From the NCBI GenBank assembly GCA_020722005.1, contig DYLP01000010.1, positions 1-64,000 on the forward strand: a stretch of DNA of 64,000 nt. The letters run 5' to 3'. Numbering within the stretch: the stretch's first letter is position 1; each line of letters opens with the position of its first letter. Source of the stretch: Melioribacter roseus. Lineage in GTDB: Bacteria > Bacteroidota > Ignavibacteria > Ignavibacteriales > Melioribacteraceae. The notes beneath the pieces were generated by a model. The model was not told the origin of the DNA and searched no databases. It saw only the letters and a list, made by a program, of their open reading frames with translations. The translations under genes were made by a program, and so were the position numbers. Below are positions 61,682 to 64,000 of the stretch, in pieces.

Positions 61682-62598
61682 CCGTTCAATTTCCTGTGTT
61701 TAATCAAATTCATAAATACATTTTCTATAGAAGGTTCGGTCAATCGTCTGTCCACAACTTCCACATTTCCGGAATTTAATATTCTCAAAATGCTATCCGT
61801 TTCTCCCTGGCTTTTTACCAATACATTAATCCTATCGCCGAAAAGTTGTATATCATTATTAATTTCAGAGGACAATAATTCATAAGCTACTTTTATTGGT
61901 TTGCATACAATTTCGAGACTCATCAAGCCAATAGATTTTTTTATATTGTCTGGAGTATCGCAGGTAATAATTTCACCGTTATTAAACATTGCAACTCGGC
62001 TGCATCTTTCGGCTTCGTCGAGATAAGGAGTTGCCATAACTATAGTAATTTTTTCTTTAATCAAATCGGCTAGTATTTTCCAGAAGTCGCGTCTCGAAAC
62101 CGGGTCGACACCCGTCGTCGGTTCATCGAGAAACAATATTTCAGGTTTATGGATTAAACTGCATGCCAACGCGAGTTTTTGTTTCATACCACCCGAGAGT
62201 TTTTCTGCCAGTCGTTTTCTAAAAGGTTTCAATCTCGTAAATTCGAGCAGCTCATCCCTTCTTCTTTTGTAATCAGTTACGTTGTGGATTTCTGCAAAGA
62301 ATTCGATATTCTCATCGACAGTAAGATCGCCGTAAAGACTAAATTTTTGCGATAAATATCCGATTCTTTTTTGAATGACATTTCTCTTTTCAAGGATATC
62401 TTCGTCGAATAAACGAACGGTTCCTTCACCTGGATTAAGTAATCCGCACATAATTCTTATTGTAGTTGTTTTCCCCGCTCCGTCCGGCCCAACAAATCCA
62501 AACATTTCGCCTTTTTTTATTCTCAAGGATATGCCACGGAGGGCAACGGTTTCTCCGTATCTGCGGTGCAGGTTATTAATTTCTATAATTCCGTTCAT
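61678..62598 (-). CDS. ABC transporter ATPase, first NBD
   Basis: 306-residue ABC ATPase. Walker A GPDGAGKT, signature LSGGMKQKLALA, Walker B ILFLDEPTTGVDPVSRR, then VMATPYLDEAERC: the switch His of ATH(Y)L is replaced by Pro (ATPYLDEAE), so its ATP hydrolysis may be weakened and the partner ATPase may dominate. It directly follows the HlyD-like gene (0-base gap). Confidence 0.88.
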   Translation of the reverse strand: MNGIIEINNLHRRYGETVALRGISLRIKKGEMFGFVGPDGAGKTTTIRIMCGLLNPGEGTVRLFDEDILEKRNVIQKRIGYLSQKFSLYGDLTVDENIEFFAEIHNVTDYKRRRDELLEFTRLKPFRKRLAEKLSGGMKQKLALACSLIHKPEILFLDEPTTGVDPVSRRDFWKILADLIKEKITIVMATPYLDEAERCSRVAMFNNGEIITCDTPDNIKKSIGLMSLEIVCKPIKVAYELLSSEINNDIQLFGDRINVLVKSQGETDSILRILNSGNVEVVDRRLTEPSIENVFMNLIKHRKLNG

Positions 62599-63561
62599 TC
62601 AATTCAAACCCAGTTGAATTGTTGCGTCTGCAGGTATTCCAACTTTAAGAATGAAATCTGGGTTCGGTATTTCGATTTTAACTTCGAATACAAGTTTAGT
62701 TCTTTCGTCTCTGGTCTGAATGTTTTTGGGAGTAAATTCTGCTTCGGGAGAAATGTAAATTATTCTGCCTTTGAAAATTCTATCGGGATAAGCGTCTACT
62801 GCAACATCTACTTTCTGCCCAAGCTTAATTTTCGGCAAATCAGTTTCAGGAATATAAATCGACATTTCAACCTTGCTCAAATCGGATATTTTGAATAGAG
62901 CCGACAACATTGTAACCGTTTCGCCTTTTTCAATGAATTTTTTTACAACGAATCCGTTAATAGGTGATACGACGAAGCAATCGTTCAAATTTTTCTTTAG
63001 GAGATTAACTGACGCTTTTGCTTTTTCTACATTCGCCTCGGCTTGTTTTATTTCTTCGGGTCTTGCGATGTTTTTGAGTTTTCTCAGATTTTCTTTGGCT
63101 GAATTATACTGAGCCGCCATAATTTGATATCGCGTTTCGGCATCGTCGAGTTGTTTCTTGTTCACAGCTCCAGTATCATATAAATTTTTGATTCTTTCGA
63201 AATCTGTTTTAGCGGAATTTAAATTGGCTTCCGCTTGTTTTAGAACTTCTTCGGCTTGTTTTATATCTTCACTCCTGGTTCCTTTTACGAGTAGAGTCAA
63301 CTGAGCTTCCGCCATTTTCAAAGCAGCTTCGGCTTGTTTTAATTGCAGATGGTACGATGTCGTATCTATTATACAGAGAGTATCGCCTTTATTAACCTGT
63401 TCGCCTTCATCCTTTAATAGAGCGATTATCTGTCCGCTTACCTGAGAACTAATCAACGCTTCAGTCGATTCGATTGTCCCCGATTCAACAATATTTTCTT
63501 TTTCTTTATTACTGCAGCCATATAAAAAGACTGCCAAGAGAAGAATAAAAATCTTTTTCAT
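62599..63561 (-). CDS. HlyD-family periplasmic adaptor, lipoprotein form
   Basis: 320-residue membrane-fusion protein. Lipoprotein signal: MKKIFILLLAVFLYGC. Then a barrel-sandwich hybrid (SSQVSGQIIALLKDEGEQVNKGD), a long coiled-coil hairpin (about 85-195) rich in KQAEA, a second lipoyl half (CFVVSPINGFVVKKFIEKGE), and a beta-barrel ending. ATG 63561 has GGAAG upstream and gives the lipobox; the longer frame reads into TetR. It corresponds to YbhG/YhiI, linking inner-membrane exporter to an outer-membrane channel. Confidence 0.88.
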   Translation of the reverse strand: MKKIFILLLAVFLYGCSNKEKENIVESGTIESTEALISSQVSGQIIALLKDEGEQVNKGDTLCIIDTTSYHLQLKQAEAALKMAEAQLTLLVKGTRSEDIKQAEEVLKQAEANLNSAKTDFERIKNLYDTGAVNKKQLDDAETRYQIMAAQYNSAKENLRKLKNIARPEEIKQAEANVEKAKASVNLLKKNLNDCFVVSPINGFVVKKFIEKGETVTMLSALFKISDLSKVEMSIYIPETDLPKIKLGQKVDVAVDAYPDRIFKGRIIYISPEAEFTPKNIQTRDERTKLVFEVKIEIPNPDFILKVGIPADATIQLGLN

Positions 63562-64000
63562 TTTCTTCCGACCGTTTGTTTTTGATAATTTTTTTATAAA
63601 CTTCTTTTCCTTTCTCCGTAAGAATTCCATTAATGAAAATTCCCAAAGTATAATCCACCGCTTCTTTCAATGAAAAACTATTATCAAGTATAAAGTCGGG
63701 ATTAATAACTGTTTTAACAGAACTCAAAAAGACAGTTAAAATAATCTGCGGGGGAATATCGACTATGTAACCTTCGTCAATGCCTTGCAAAAAAACTTTG
63801 TAAATATGTTTATTAATAATTTTAGTTCGCGTATCGTCGATTTCTTTCCAGATTTCGGGCTTATACACACGAACATCATTTATCCAATTAGAACTCATCC
63901 TGTTTGCAGCCATTGATTTGAACATATCGCTCAGGAGAATTATTTTCTCGATAGAATGAAGTTCGTCATTCATAATTCTACCGACATTCTTTTTAATTTC
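63509..64000 (-). CDS. TetR/AcrR-family regulator, 5' end beyond window
   Basis: C-terminal 163 residues of a TetR-family repressor; the frame is open to base 64000, so the DNA-binding half lies outside. The visible part fits the TetR ligand domain with helices MNDELHSIEKIILLSDMFKS, ILTVFLSSVKTVINPDFILD, and LKEAVDYTLGIFINGILTEKG. It overlaps the HlyD-like gene by 53 bases and so must be transcribed with it. It is likely the repressor of this exporter operon, with an operator beyond the window edge. Confidence 0.8.
   Translation of the reverse strand, partial: EIKKNVGRIMNDELHSIEKIILLSDMFKSMAANRMSSNWINDVRVYKPEIWKEIDDTRTKIINKHIYKVFLQGIDEGYIVDIPPQIILTVFLSSVKTVINPDFILDNSFSLKEAVDYTLGIFINGILTEKGKEVYKKIIKNKRSEENEKDFYSSLGSLFIWLQ

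Overview
The window is AT-rich, gene-dense bacterial DNA. It most resembles the Ignavibacteria (Melioribacter/Ignavibacterium-type organisms of the Bacteroidota-Chlorobi group). The evidence is a type IX secretion sorting domain at the end of the pectinesterase (4894-8472) with the motif NYPNPFNPET and a C-terminal FYQL...KMLLLK tail, several outer-membrane barrel and DUF families typical of that group (DUF3078, DUF3108, DUF1579), two-component propeller kinases, and scattered TAnnTTTG promoter-like elements. The genus assignment is an inference from these signatures.

Layout. 1-2809: a sulfur-transfer/homocysteine cluster on the plus strand (MetY-type sulfhydrylase cut by the window edge, ThiF/HcyF-like activating enzyme, DsrE2-like protein, TusA-like carrier, JAMM protease). 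2880-3745: two small unknown genes that converge. 3781-8472: secreted esterase and a multidomain pectinesterase, a pectin-attack pair. 8616-12869: a minus-strand set of heme-binding protein, serine hydrolase, LytS-type kinase, a LytS-like protein lacking its phospho-acceptor histidine, and a LytTR response regulator. 12981-15410: AAG glycosylase, GT9 glycosyltransferase and DUF3108 protein. 15415-24581: propeller sensor kinase, HAD phosphatase, M23 peptidase, TPR-barrel protein and a KamA-family radical SAM enzyme. 24730-29713: a 54-residue protein, a frameshifted ybaK, a sigma-54 two-component pair and a DUF3078 barrel. 29836-36441: CcmE-like protein, UvrB, an exported MEMO-family protein, a lipoprotein, a methyltransferase, a YitT transporter and a small unknown.

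36599-40858: NatAB-type ABC exporter and an M13 peptidase. 40989-47149: the arginine operon argC-J-B-R-G-H, preceded by a helically phased triple palindrome that is a good ArgR operator candidate. 47276-48065: a decayed stretch holding two recognisable pseudogenes (a small regulator-like protein and an AlkD-like DNA repair protein). 48062-53774: SdiA-regulated-type lipoprotein, ClC channel, SpoIIE phosphatase, RluA synthase and YgjV-GNAT protein. 53853-58416: alanine racemase, two unknown envelope proteins, DUF1579 protein and a TolB-like lipoprotein. 58472-64000: a six-gene TetR-HlyD-ATPase-ATPase-permease-permease exporter of the YbhGFSR kind; the TetR gene runs off the window.

The genome is compact. 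Six convergent gene pairs abut or interlock their stop codons, so there is almost no room for terminators there. No tRNA, rRNA, insertion sequence or CRISPR array was seen. The most notable items are the sulfur cluster, the kinase/pseudokinase pair, the phased ArgR operator, the ybaK frameshift at a run of seven adenines, and the two decayed genes.
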